Assembly: GCF_900069005.2 (NCBI RefSeq)
Contig: NZ_LN831277.1
Location: 177,186-241,185, forward strand
Source of the DNA: Paenibacillus sp. GM2
GTDB lineage: Bacteria; Bacillota; Bacilli; Paenibacillales; Paenibacillaceae
Length of the DNA: 64,000 nt
Direction of reading: 5' to 3'
Both the position numbers and the translations under genes were made by a program. The notes beneath the pieces are model-generated. The model searched no databases. It was not told the DNA's origin and saw only the letters and a list, made by a program, of their open reading frames with translations. Of this stretch, positions 42,501 through 51,062 are shown one piece after another; position 1 is the stretch's first letter, and each line of letters starts with the position of its first letter.

Positions 42501-42535
42501 AGACCGGAATGGGGCAACCCATTCCGGTCTTTTAT
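42501..42535 (+). terminator. Terminator of the xylanase gene
   Basis: AGACCGGAATGGG pairs perfectly with CCCATTCCGGTCT around a four-base loop, followed by TTTATT. Confidence 0.9.
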
Positions 42536-42580
42536 TCTTGCTGGAACAAGGATAAACCATTAAGCAATCGCCTACTGATT

Positions 42581-42670
42581 CTAGGTTATCTTGGTAAAGT
42601 CTACGAATAATGCTGCCAGTTGTTCTGCTGCTTGATCCTCGTCCGGCATGGTGACTTTGATTGCCTGCAT
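42581..42670 (-). CDS. Candidate 29-residue small protein
   Basis: On the reverse strand an ATG at 42670 stands eight bases after a perfect AGGAGG (within AGAGGAGGAATT) and opens 29 codons to TAG: MQAIKVTMPDED, then QAAEQLAALFVDFTKIT. The product would be an acidic amphipathic peptide with one helix. The ribosome site is better than those of many long genes here, which argues for translation, but no promoter is clear and the ORF could be the front of a lost gene. It points toward the xylanase terminator. Confidence 0.45.
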   Translation of the reverse strand: MQAIKVTMPDEDQAAEQLAALFVDFTKIT

Positions 42671-42964
42671 CGTTAATTCCTCCTCTGAACGATGAAGCTC
42701 AAAAATTGGTTAATTGCTCAATCATTCCATCCAGCCTTTCCTCGGTGAACAGTCGAAGGCTCATTAACTTTGTTATAAGCGCTCATGACTGTACAAGGCT
42801 GGGACTAACGCACCCCTCCCTCGAAGCTAGCATGGGGAATGGTATAATTGGGGACAAATAGGGCCCTGCTCTAAGTCATTAATTACATAATTATTGATTT
42901 ATTCCAAAAAAATCGCCTATAATAGATATTGCCTATATATAAATTAGAATGGTAGGTGACAGCG
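42671..42964. other. Region between the small reverse ORF and the ArsR-type gene
   Basis: No forward gene is supported; a 66-codon frame at 42661-42861 lacks a ribosome site. The AT-rich end carries GCCTATA twice, 16 bases apart (42915 and 42931), possible half-sites for the regulator encoded next. Confidence 0.35.
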
Positions 42965-43897
42965 TTGTTTGAAGTTGGAATTGATGAGCCGGACAAGCTT
43001 GTCCAGGTTGCTCATGCATTATCTACGAGAGCTAGGGTTGATATATTGCGTTTACTCTCTTCCAAGAGTATGAATGTCATTGCGATTGCTGAGGAATTGT
43101 CTTTACCGGTCTCTACGGTAGCCAATAATGTCCGGATTCTCGAAGCGGCGGAGTTGATTCATTCGGAATTGCTTCCCGCAGTGCGCGGAGCCATGAAGGT
43201 ATGTACGCGTACTTATGATGATGTTCATATTATGCTGAATACAGTCGTCCGCGGGCCGGATGATGGGCAGCAGGTGTATGAGATTGAGATGCCGATTGGC
43301 CAGTATAGCGACTGTGAGGTGTACCCTACCTGCGGTATGGCGAATGCTGAGGCGATGATCATTAAGGAGGACGAACCGGCCAGCTTTTATCATCCGAATC
43401 ATGTGGGCGCCGGCATTATCTGGTTCCGCAAAGGTTATGTGGAGTATTTGATGCCGCTTGAAATTCCGCAAAATGCACGAATTGAAGCGATTGAATTCTC
43501 TATGGAGCTATGTTCGGAAGCGCCAAACTTTGATAATGACTGGCCATCAAACATCTCGGTATGGGTCAACGATGTAGAGATCGGAATGTGGACCAGCCCC
43601 GGGGATTTTGGGGATCGAAGAGGCAGGCTTAGTCCGGCTTGGTGGAGCAAGCAGACGACGACGCAATACGGTTTGCTGAAGACATGGCGGGTTGACGCCG
43701 AGCGTACGACGCTGGATATGAAGAAGGTGTCGGATGTCATACTGTCGGACTTGCGGCTGGAGCAGAAGCCTAGCGTGAAGCTGCGTATTGGCGTAAAGGC
43801 GGATGCGGTACATAAGGGCGGAGTCAATTTATTCGGTCGGCATTTTGGCGATTACGAGCAGGATATCATTATGAAAGTGCATTACACATGCTACTGA
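42965..43897 (+). CDS. ArsR-type winged-helix regulator fused to a beta-rich sensor domain
   Basis: The start is TTG 42965 (GTG 42956 also possible) near TAGGTG. The 310-residue product begins with an ArsR/HTH_20-type winged helix (ARVDILRLLSSKSMNVIAIAEELSLPVSTVANNVRILEAAELI, about 24-66 in separate helices). About 220 residues of mainly beta sequence follow, with two cysteines in SDCEVYPTCGMA and aromatic stretches such as WTSPGDFGDRRGRLSPAWWS, like a carbohydrate-binding jelly roll. Similar regulators accompany glycoside hydrolase and sugar-uptake genes in Paenibacillus-like genomes. It lies just before the sugar ABC operon and after the xylanase, so it probably senses a plant-derived sugar. 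A terminator follows, making it a separate transcript. Confidence 0.78.
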   Translation: MFEVGIDEPDKLVQVAHALSTRARVDILRLLSSKSMNVIAIAEELSLPVSTVANNVRILEAAELIHSELLPAVRGAMKVCTRTYDDVHIMLNTVVRGPDDGQQVYEIEMPIGQYSDCEVYPTCGMANAEAMIIKEDEPASFYHPNHVGAGIIWFRKGYVEYLMPLEIPQNARIEAIEFSMELCSEAPNFDNDWPSNISVWVNDVEIGMWTSPGDFGDRRGRLSPAWWSKQTTTQYGLLKTWRVDAERTTLDMKKVSDVILSDLRLEQKPSVKLRIGVKADAVHKGGVNLFGRHFGDYEQDIIMKVHYTCY

Positions 43898-43919
43898 AAT
43901 AAAGAGGATTTATAGAAAC

Positions 43920-43958
43920 AAGCATTAGTTACCAAATTATTGTAGCTAATGCTTTTTT
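43920..43958 (+). terminator. Terminator of the ArsR-type regulator gene
   Basis: AGCATTAGTTAC pairs with GTAGCTAATGCT (one mismatch), followed by a six-base T run. Confidence 0.85.
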
Positions 43959-43984
43959 ATATCGATTAATTACAATAAAATTAA

Positions 43985-44022
43985 ATGAAAGCGTTGACAA
44001 TGAAATAAACCGGCCCTATAAT
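43985..44022 (+). promoter_or_regulatory. Consensus sigma-A promoter overlapped by a perfect cre site
   Basis: TTGACA (43994-43999), 17 bases, TATAAT (44017-44022): a full consensus promoter. ATGAAAGCGTTGACA (43985-43999) matches the cre consensus WTGNAANCGNWNNCW at all positions and overlaps the whole -35. CcpA bound here should block polymerase, giving tight glucose repression of the sugar operon. Confidence 0.85.
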
Positions 44023-44107
44023 CAAATAAAAATACATGATATTTGTATCAAAACAAATATTTTGTATCTTTTATCGACAAATTTCTATTTAAAAGGGGAG
44101 GAAGACT

Positions 44108-45394
44108 ATGAAGAAATCGTTAGTGACGTTGGTATTACTGGTATTTATGAGCACTCTGATTCTCAGCGCCTGTGGCGAAAGCAAGCAGGATGGGGGCTCG
44201 TCTTCAAGTGGCAAGAAGGTTACATTGTCTTTTTGGACGTTGTTCTCTGGCGGTGACGGCGACAATATGCAGGCGATGATCGATTTGTTCAATAAAGAGC
44301 ACCCGGATATACAGATCAAAAATACGAAGCTGGAATGGGGCGAATACTACACCAAGCTCATCACAGCGGTGGGCAATGGCAACGGCCCTGATATCGGCAT
44401 TTCCCATACTTCCAGACTCCCCGATCTGATCGACCAAGGCGTTGTAAGCGGGCTTGATGATATCGCTGCTTCAGCCGGTGTAGATTGGAACTCTTTCAAC
44501 CAGAACCTTCTCTCCGCAACCGAAGTAGATGGCGTTCATTATGCTGTACCCATCGATACTCACCCCTTCATCATGTACTACAACAAGAAACTGTTAACGG
44601 AAGCCGGACTGCTTGGTTCGGATGGCAAGCCCACGATAGAGCCCGGGGCCGACGGTTTTGCAGCCTTCCTTCAGACATTAAAAGAGAAACTACCTAACAA
44701 TATTACTCCTTTTGCGCTTTCTCCTAACAATGATGATCCATTCCGGCTATGGTGGGCTTTATATGCTCAGCTTGGCGGCAACGATGTCATCTCTGACGAT
44801 CTAAGCAAAGCCCAGGTAGATGAGGCCAAGGCCGTTCAGGCCGCTAAATACATCCAGGATCTCTATCTTCAAAAATATATTAAAGAGAATGACCCTGACT
44901 TCTACAAGAACTTCCAGAGCGGAACGGCAGCTATTATGATGACTGGCGTATGGGCTACCGGCACCTGGGAGGGGACGGAAGGACTGGAGTTCGGAGCGAT
45001 GCCAATTCCGCAGCTATTCGATCAACCGGCAACCTGGGGGGATTCCCACACGATCATTTTACCGGTTCCGAAGAAGGAGGATCCGGCGAAGCGAGAGGCG
45101 GCAATTACCTTTGCCAACTGGATCGCGGATAATGGCCAGATTTGGGCCAAGGCAGGGCATATTCCATCCAAGCCTTCGGTTCTCGACAAGCCCGAATATA
45201 AGGAAATGCCTTACCGCAGCGATTATGCGGCTGTAGCCGATACCGTCAAATTCAATAAGCCATCCACGAAAAACTGGCAGATTCGCGATATGGCCATGTT
45301 CAAATATTTGAATGAAATTTGGGCTAACAAAATGTCGGCAGAGGATGCCATCGCTCAGATGCAGACCGAGATTCAGAAAGTACTTGATAAATAG
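44108..45394 (+). CDS. Sugar-binding lipoprotein of a carbohydrate ABC importer (CUT1)
   Basis: The 428-residue protein has a lipoprotein signal with lipobox LSAC (Cys22) followed by a Ser/Gly-rich linker. It has the family-1 solute-binding layout: VTLSFWTLFSGGDGDNMQAMID at the start, YAVPIDTHPFIMYYNKKLLTEAG in the middle, and FQSGTAAIMMTGVWATG, MPIPQ and FANWIADNGQIWAKAGHIPS late. It binds oligosaccharides outside the cell for the two permeases that follow. AGGGGAGGA precedes the ATG. The operon's strong promoter with cre indicates a glucose-repressed plant sugar. No ATPase is encoded, so a shared MsmX-type ATPase is expected. Confidence 0.93.
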   Translation: MKKSLVTLVLLVFMSTLILSACGESKQDGGSSSSGKKVTLSFWTLFSGGDGDNMQAMIDLFNKEHPDIQIKNTKLEWGEYYTKLITAVGNGNGPDIGISHTSRLPDLIDQGVVSGLDDIAASAGVDWNSFNQNLLSATEVDGVHYAVPIDTHPFIMYYNKKLLTEAGLLGSDGKPTIEPGADGFAAFLQTLKEKLPNNITPFALSPNNDDPFRLWWALYAQLGGNDVISDDLSKAQVDEAKAVQAAKYIQDLYLQKYIKENDPDFYKNFQSGTAAIMMTGVWATGTWEGTEGLEFGAMPIPQLFDQPATWGDSHTIILPVPKKEDPAKREAAITFANWIADNGQIWAKAGHIPSKPSVLDKPEYKEMPYRSDYAAVADTVKFNKPSTKNWQIRDMAMFKYLNEIWANKMSAEDAIAQMQTEIQKVLDK

Positions 45395-45412
45395 AGCAGA
45401 GGGGTAAACGCA

Positions 45413-46300
45413 ATGAAAATGAGCAAAATGAAGGCGGACCTACAGGCACTTCTATTCTTGCTCCCCTTCCTCATCGTTTACTTTCTGTTTACGATCTGGC
45501 CGATGATCAAGGGCGTAGGAATGAGCTTCTACAAATGGACGCTGATCAGGAAGATGGAGTATCTCGGTTTCGGCAACTACGAGAAGCTATGGCATGATCA
45601 GGACTTTTGGGCTTCCGTATGGCACGCCTTCCAATTCGTGATATTTACGACTCCCGCGATGGTTGTACTGGCAATTGTTCTGGCTTTGATTGCCAATCGC
45701 AACTCCAGGCTGCAGCGGCTGTATCGAAGCGCCTTTTTCCTGCCAAGCGTGTTGTCCGTAGCTGTTGCTTCTTACCTGGGACTATTTATTTTTCAGCCCT
45801 ATACCGGATTTCTGAACTCCGTCCTCCATTTGCTGCACATCCTGCCTGAAGGGAAGGAGATCTTCTGGCTAACCGAGTTGAATTTGTCCTGGGTGGCGAT
45901 CTCGGTGCTGACGCTTTGGTGGACGGTTGGGTTCAACTTCATCTTGTATCTGTCTGCGCTGCAGGATGTTTCAGACGATATTTACGAGGCTGCCCGGCTT
46001 GACGGAGCGAATGACAATCAGGTGCTCTGGCGGATTACCTTGCCGCTGCTTGGACCGATTACACGCACGATTATCATGCTGCAGATTATCGCTTCCTTTA
46101 AAGTGTTTATGCAGATTTACATCATGACGGGCGGCGGACCGCTGGATAAGACCCGGCCGGTCATTCAATACATTTGGCAGACAGGGTTCCGGCATAATGA
46201 CCTGGGTTACGCAGCGGCGATGTCGTATGTATTGTTCTTCATTCTGCTAGCAATGTCGGCGTTACAGTACTGGATGAACAATCGGAAGGAGGCGAACTAA
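45413..46300 (+). CDS. Sugar ABC permease, MalF/UgpA-like
   Basis: A 295-residue protein with six membrane segments. The permease motif lies near 190-215 (DDIYEAARLDGANDNQVLWRITLPLLGPI) as in CUT1 transporters, and the end FRHNDLGYAAAMSYVLFFILL is typical. The gene begins 18 bases after the binding-protein gene. It pairs with the next permease. Short cytosolic end and conserved EAA loop imply interaction with an unlinked ATPase. Confidence 0.93.
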   Translation: MKMSKMKADLQALLFLLPFLIVYFLFTIWPMIKGVGMSFYKWTLIRKMEYLGFGNYEKLWHDQDFWASVWHAFQFVIFTTPAMVVLAIVLALIANRNSRLQRLYRSAFFLPSVLSVAVASYLGLFIFQPYTGFLNSVLHLLHILPEGKEIFWLTELNLSWVAISVLTLWWTVGFNFILYLSALQDVSDDIYEAARLDGANDNQVLWRITLPLLGPITRTIIMLQIIASFKVFMQIYIMTGGGPLDKTRPVIQYIWQTGFRHNDLGYAAAMSYVLFFILLAMSALQYWMNNRKEAN

Positions 46301-46303
46301 TCT

Positions 46304-47110
46304 ATGAAATGGCTATATCGCATCATCTCGCTTGCCTTCGCCGCTTTTTTCCTGATTCCGCTGGTATGGATGCTCGTGGTCTCGATCAAAAAGGAAGGCA
46401 TGAAGATCACCTCGGTAGTCGATTGGTTCACCCCGCCTTATTCCTTTGCGGTATACAACGAGGTCATTACGGAAACGAAGCTGCTGCTCTGGTCCTGGAA
46501 TAGTCTGTTCGTGGCGGCACTGGTCACCCTATTTACGGTTATCATTGCCGCCATGGCCGGCTTTGTATTATCGAAGATTCCTTTTCGCTATAAGACGTTT
46601 ATCTTCTTGTTTGTATTATCCGGGCTGCTTATTCCCGGTGAAGCGATCCTAATTCCGCTCTATCAATTGGCGAAGGAAATGGGCATCCTGAACTCCTATT
46701 TTGGACTTATTCTTCCGGCGTTGGCCTCCCCGATTGCGATTATTGTATTAAAAAGCTTTTTCGATGGGGTGCCCAATGATTTGTTGGAGAGCGTGCAAAT
46801 GGACGGAGGCGGCACATTGACGATTTTCCGTCGCATTATGCTGCCGCTGACCCGGCCGGCGCTGGCTTCCATGGCGATTCTAACCTTCATCGGTTCATGG
46901 AATAACTTCCTCTGGCCATTCTTATCGGTAACGGATGACAGCCTGTTCACCCTGCCGATGGGAATACCAACTCTGATGGATCAGTTCACGGAGGACTATG
47001 TTAAGCCGATGGTCATCAATACAGTCGCTTCGCTGCCGATCGTCGTCGTATTCCTGATCTTTGAAAGGCAGATTATTAAGGGTATCAGTTTGTCGGGGAT
47101 TAAAGGATGA
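46304..47110 (+). CDS. Sugar ABC permease, MalG/UgpE-like
   Basis: A 268-residue, six-helix permease with the EAA-type loop near 158-182 (DLLESVQMDGGGTLTIFRRIMLPLTRPAL) and SWNNFLWPFLSVTD typical of MalG-type subunits. It begins three bases after the previous stop and its own stop overlaps the next start (ATGA), so the three genes are tightly coupled. The C-terminus ends GISLSGIKG as in many CUT1 permeases. With MalF-like partner it forms the oligosaccharide channel. Confidence 0.93.
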   Translation: MKWLYRIISLAFAAFFLIPLVWMLVVSIKKEGMKITSVVDWFTPPYSFAVYNEVITETKLLLWSWNSLFVAALVTLFTVIIAAMAGFVLSKIPFRYKTFIFLFVLSGLLIPGEAILIPLYQLAKEMGILNSYFGLILPALASPIAIIVLKSFFDGVPNDLLESVQMDGGGTLTIFRRIMLPLTRPALASMAILTFIGSWNNFLWPFLSVTDDSLFTLPMGIPTLMDQFTEDYVKPMVINTVASLPIVVVFLIFERQIIKGISLSGIKG

Positions 47111-48117
47111 GTGGACAGCGCGAGAATGCCATCGATATTTTCAAAGGATTCCTGGTGCTTGGCATGGTTTACTGCCATAGTCTGCAGTTTTTCAGTGATC
47201 CGCTGGTATATCCGAACGGCCAATACTGGATCGAGGCCATTAATTTGTGGACGTTCTCAGGCCTTGTATTCAGCTTCGGTTATGTATCCCAGCTCGCCTA
47301 TTACAGTAAACCGTATAAGCTGGCCGCACCGCATATGGCATTGGCTGCGCTGAAGACCTTAATCGCTTTTTATATTTCCGGGTTGGCCTACCGCTTGTTT
47401 GTTGACGGGCGAGAGATAAGCTTGGGCACGGTCAAACCGATATTGCTGCTGCAGGATATTCCGGGCTGGTCGGAATTTCTCATATCCTTCAGCTATTTAA
47501 CCCTTGCGGGAATGCTGTTGTTTGTCCCTCTCCGTTGGTTGGCCGAGCGAAGATGGACGGGGCTGGCTGTCGCTGCTCTGCTGCTGGCTACAACGTGGCT
47601 GCCCTATGGGACCATTCATATGCCGCAGTTAGCACCGCTGCTGGGAACGAGGGATTTTGCCTCCTTTCCAATATTGCAATATTTCCCGTATTATTTGGTC
47701 GGAATGCTGTTTGCCAAGTATCGCGTCGTCTGGAATTGGAAGGTGTTGATCGCTGCCGGCATAGCTACAGCCCTATTCGTATGGAAATGGCTGTCTGCAG
47801 ATGCTCTGCCGGAGCGGTTCCCTCCCTCGTTGTGGTGGATCATCGGACCGGCGCTGCTGTTATATGGTTATTACTTGGCGGCCAGGTGGATGGAACGATA
47901 TGAAGTATGGTTTTTGCCCTTCGCAGCGATGGGGCGTAATGTACTATGGTTTTTAATTATGAGCAATATCCTGATTTTTGCACTAAGCAGCACCCATGAT
48001 GCGATCATGCTAGGTTTATTTGCAAATCTGTTCATGACGATTGCACTGCTGCTGGTATCCGGATTTGCAATCTGGATTATTGCGAAGAAGAGATCAACAG
48101 CTATAAACATTCAATAA
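47107..48117 (+). CDS. Membrane acyltransferase-like protein in the sugar-uptake operon
   Basis: The 336-residue protein begins RENAIDIFKGFLVLGMVYCHSLQFF, the usual start of acyltransferase-3/OpgC/DUF1624-like membrane enzymes with an early Asp and a later His. About ten membrane segments follow, including FPILQYFPYYLVGMLFAKY and FLPFAAMGRNVLWFLIMSN. Such enzymes move acyl groups to sugars or polymers across the membrane. Its ATG overlaps the stop of the MalG-like gene by four bases, so it is translated with the importer. It may O-acylate or deacylate imported or surface glycan; this is inferred from context, and the family match is moderate. Confidence 0.7.
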   Translation: MSGQRENAIDIFKGFLVLGMVYCHSLQFFSDPLVYPNGQYWIEAINLWTFSGLVFSFGYVSQLAYYSKPYKLAAPHMALAALKTLIAFYISGLAYRLFVDGREISLGTVKPILLLQDIPGWSEFLISFSYLTLAGMLLFVPLRWLAERRWTGLAVAALLLATTWLPYGTIHMPQLAPLLGTRDFASFPILQYFPYYLVGMLFAKYRVVWNWKVLIAAGIATALFVWKWLSADALPERFPPSLWWIIGPALLLYGYYLAARWMERYEVWFLPFAAMGRNVLWFLIMSNILIFALSSTHDAIMLGLFANLFMTIALLLVSGFAIWIIAKKRSTAINIQ

Positions 48118-48278
48118 GATTAAGAATTTAAAAAGGCCGTTTTTCAGCACCGAGAAGGCTGGATGAGGCTAGAGCATGAGTTGCGGCCGCTCATCCTTGA
48201 ATGACTTCGTTAGAGGTTTTCTTCGTAAAGGCTGACTTTTTGAATTCCATCTAAAAAACATAAGGATAGGTGAACATA

Positions 48279-50078
48279 ATGGCATTGAAAGATCACTATC
48301 GCAAGGAATATCCGCGTCCTCAATTCGTACGTAAGGATTGGCAGGATCTGAACGGAGCATGGGATTTCGCATTTGACGATGCAAATGAGGGAGAGGTGCA
48401 AGGCTGGCAACAGCGGTTCACGCCTACGCACACGATTCAGGTACCCTTTGTGTACGAGACGAAAGCCAGTGGAATCGCAGAGGAGTCTTTTCACCCCTAC
48501 GTATGGTATCAAAGGAAGATTGAAGCGGACGAGAAGCAATTGTCCCGGCGGGTAGAGCTGCGCTTTCAAGCGGTTGATTATGTCGCCAAAGTGTGGGTTA
48601 ACGGTCAGTTTGCAGGCAGACATGAAGGGGGGTATTCTGCATTTTCCTTCGATATTACTCCGTATTTACATGCAGGTGATGACAATCTGCTCGTGGTCAA
48701 GGCGGAGGATAGCGATAGCTGTACACAGCCGCGCGGGAAGCAGCGTTGGAGGAAGGATAACTTTGGCTGCTGGTATGTACAGACGACAGGCATTTGGCAG
48801 TCGGTATGGCTGGAATATTTAAGCCCTACTTATGTGAATCATGTCAAAATAACACCTAACTATGATGATCATTCCGTGAGTTTCGAATATAAACTCGACG
48901 GCGCTGCCTTTGGGCATGAGCTGTCCGCACGTCAGCTGCAGCTGACGACGATTGTTACGATGGACGATGAGGTAATTAAGCAAGGGACGCTGGCTGTGGA
49001 TCGCGAGAGTCTGGCCGCTACGGTAAATCTTCAGAGCGATAAGCTGGAGTGGCAGATTGAACGCTGGAGTCCGGAAAACCCGAAGCTGTATGAGGTAGAA
49101 TTTGTGCTTCAGGAAGACGGAGAGATCTTGGATCGTGTACATTCTTATTTTGGACTGCGTAAAGTATCGATCGAGGACGGCAAGGTGCTGCTCAATAATC
49201 ATCCGATCTATCAACGCCTGATTCTGGATCAGGGCTATTGGCAGGACAGTCATCTGACACCGCCATCGGAGGCGGCACTGCTGGATGACATTGATAAAAT
49301 TATGGCGATGGGTTATAACGGCGTGCGCAAGCACCAGAAGATCGAGGATGACCGGTTCCTGTATTGGTGCGATGTGAAAGGCCTGCTAGTCTGGTCGGAG
49401 GCTGCTGCCACTTATGAATTTAATGATGAAGCGGTGGATCGCTTCACGCGCGAATGGCTTGATATTGTGCAGCAGCACTATAATCACCCTTGTATCGTAA
49501 CCTGGGTTCCGTTTAATGAATCGTGGGGAATTGCCAACGTATTTACGGATAGCAAGCAGCAGAAGTTTACTGAAGCGATCTACTATTTAACGAAGTCGAT
49601 GGATCCGCACCGGCCGGTTGTAGTAAATGACGGATGGGAGCATACGATTTCCGATATTATTACCCTGCATGATTATGAAGAATCGGGCGATGCTCTAAGC
49701 CGCCGCTATGCGGATAAGGAGGCCGTCGTTAACAATAAAATCGCTTTCTCCAATTGGAAGTATGCAATGGCGCAGGGTTATAAGTACCGAGGCCAACCGA
49801 TTCTGATCAGCGAATTCGGCGGGATTGCTTTTCAGAGCGAGGAAGGATGGGGCTACGGTAATCAAGTGGACTCCGATGATGCATTTATTCAGCGCTTCCG
49901 TTCAATTACAGAAGCTATCAAGGATCTCGATTATGTATGCGGCTACTGCTATACGCAAGTGTCAGACGTTCAGCAGGAAGTGAACGGACTGTTGACCGAG
50001 GACCGCAAGCCAAAGATCGATATGGCTGTCATTAGAGAAATTAACCTGATCAGACGTAAAAGTGCTTGTGAGAGCTGA
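48279..50078 (+). CDS. GH2-family glycosidase, intracellular
   Basis: The start is ATG 48279, eight bases after AAGGATAGG. The 599-residue protein lacks a signal peptide and has the GH2 plan: sugar-binding jelly roll (about 10-175, with PHPYVWYQRK-like FHPYVWYQRKIE and AKVWVNGQFAGRHEGGY), an Ig-like domain, and a TIM barrel from about 280. The acid/base Glu is in WVPFNESWG and the nucleophile Glu in LISEFGG. Members act as beta-galactosidase, beta-glucuronidase, mannosidase or arabinosidase; specificity cannot be read. It lies 161 bases after the acyltransferase gene and probably belongs to the same operon, cleaving the imported oligosaccharide. A terminator follows. Confidence 0.88.
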   Translation: MALKDHYRKEYPRPQFVRKDWQDLNGAWDFAFDDANEGEVQGWQQRFTPTHTIQVPFVYETKASGIAEESFHPYVWYQRKIEADEKQLSRRVELRFQAVDYVAKVWVNGQFAGRHEGGYSAFSFDITPYLHAGDDNLLVVKAEDSDSCTQPRGKQRWRKDNFGCWYVQTTGIWQSVWLEYLSPTYVNHVKITPNYDDHSVSFEYKLDGAAFGHELSARQLQLTTIVTMDDEVIKQGTLAVDRESLAATVNLQSDKLEWQIERWSPENPKLYEVEFVLQEDGEILDRVHSYFGLRKVSIEDGKVLLNNHPIYQRLILDQGYWQDSHLTPPSEAALLDDIDKIMAMGYNGVRKHQKIEDDRFLYWCDVKGLLVWSEAAATYEFNDEAVDRFTREWLDIVQQHYNHPCIVTWVPFNESWGIANVFTDSKQQKFTEAIYYLTKSMDPHRPVVVNDGWEHTISDIITLHDYEESGDALSRRYADKEAVVNNKIAFSNWKYAMAQGYKYRGQPILISEFGGIAFQSEEGWGYGNQVDSDDAFIQRFRSITEAIKDLDYVCGYCYTQVSDVQQEVNGLLTEDRKPKIDMAVIREINLIRRKSACES

Positions 50079-50109
50079 TTAGGGTTGGAGTAGCTCTGCA
50101 CCAAGGTTA

Positions 50110-50158
50110 GAAGGGGCTGTCTCGAAAGTCGATTTTCAGACTTGGAGGCGCCCTTTTT
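50110..50158 (+). terminator. Probable terminator after the GH2 gene
   Basis: An imperfect hairpin with AAGTC/GACTT at its tip and GGGGC/GCGCCC at its base is followed by TTTTT. Confidence 0.5.
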
Positions 50159-50304
50159 GCATACTCCAAAATATGGAGATCATCCCCAGGTTTCGGCCTG
50201 GATTCATCGGACGCGGCATGAATTACTCTATGTTTGATCCCCTAGTAGCATACTTTGTTCCAGCAGACGATTTGACGTACAGGCCATGAATGAGGCGCCG
50301 CGAA

Positions 50305-50868
50305 TTACACCCCGTATTTAAGAATAATATGAAGCACCACAACATCATCGGAATGATTGGTGTAGACATGCGTTTTGTCGGCGCGAAAGCTTATGGAATC
50401 GTATTGGTTCAAGTGATAGGGCTCATCGCTAACCGTGATTGTTATTTCTCCCGACATCACGGTGACAATTTCGGTTGTATTCAAATGATGTTGTTCCGGA
50501 TAGTAGGAGCTATTGGGCTGCACATAGGCCCGGCACATTTCTATCTCATCGCTTGCATTTTGGAAAATCGGTTCCACGACCCAAGCCTTATCATCCCCGG
50601 CAATCCTCAGTCCCTCCCCAGCCCGCGACAGGCTTACCCTGCTTCCGGTTGAGAACAACGCCATGAGAGGAATGGACAAGCTTTTGGAAATTTTCCATAA
50701 CATCCCTAGCGTTGGATTTGTCTCTCCCCGCTCAATATTTCCGAGCGTCAGCTTGCTAACGCCTGACAGCTCTGCTAGATCACCAAGACTCATATTCCGC
50801 TCTTTTCGAAGCTGCTTTAATACAGTTCCCACCTGTAACACCACTTGTTTTGGATCATCGGCTTCCAT
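50305..50868 (-). CDS. XRE-type HTH regulator with C-terminal cupin domain
   Basis: The 187-residue protein combines an XRE helix-turn-helix (VLKQLRKERNMSLGDLAELSGVSKLTLGNIERGETNPTLGMLWKI region, about 16-60) with a cupin domain at about 105-185 (YPEQHHLNTTEIVTVMSGEITITV, SISFRADKTHVYTN). The cupin His/Glu set could hold a metal or small ligand. GAGAGG lies 11 bases before the ATG. It is divergent from an MFS exporter gene across 194 bases containing repeated AT-rich motifs, so it very likely regulates that transporter and itself. This regulator family often controls amine, polyamine or amino-acid genes. Confidence 0.88.
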   Translation of the reverse strand: MEADDPKQVVLQVGTVLKQLRKERNMSLGDLAELSGVSKLTLGNIERGETNPTLGMLWKISKSLSIPLMALFSTGSRVSLSRAGEGLRIAGDDKAWVVEPIFQNASDEIEMCRAYVQPNSSYYPEQHHLNTTEIVTVMSGEITITVSDEPYHLNQYDSISFRADKTHVYTNHSDDVVVLHIILKYGV

Positions 50869-50911
50869 GGCATTTAGACCTCTCTTTGCATCGCAATAAT
50901 ATTACTCTAAG

Positions 50912-50926
50912 TATATATTATAGTTT
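50912..50926. repeat. AT-rich 15-base direct repeat, copy 1, in the divergent promoter region
   Basis: TATATATTATAGTTT; an identical copy lies at 51016-51030, 104 bases on, near the MFS start. They may be sites for the XRE-cupin regulator or its promoters. Confidence 0.45.
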
Positions 50927-50942
50927 GGTTTTTATAAATCGC

Positions 50943-50960
50943 AGTAAAATATACTTTACT
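50943..50960. promoter_or_regulatory. Inverted repeat between XRE-cupin and MFS genes
   Basis: AGTAAA-N6-TTTACT, a perfect six-base inverted repeat in the middle of the divergent region, and a candidate operator of the XRE-cupin regulator. Confidence 0.45.
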
Positions 50961-51015
50961 TTTTAGCTGGACAAATTTCAATTTCGTATATTATAATGTG
51001 CAAATAAATATATTT

Positions 51016-51030
51016 TATATATTATAGTTT
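51016..51030. repeat. AT-rich 15-base direct repeat, copy 2
   Basis: TATATATTATAGTTT, identical to 50912-50926; it lies 32 bases before the MFS start codon, close to where the leader would begin. Confidence 0.45.
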
Positions 51031-51062
51031 ATCTTCGCAATATAGATTGGAGAGAAAGCATC

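Noticed and set aside
42661..42861. 66-codon forward frame between xylanase and the ArsR-type gene
   Set aside because: No ribosome site; the opposite strand holds a short ORF with a perfect one.
50290..50652. 120-codon forward frame opposite the XRE-cupin gene
   Set aside because: It is a shadow of the regulator's coding sequence.
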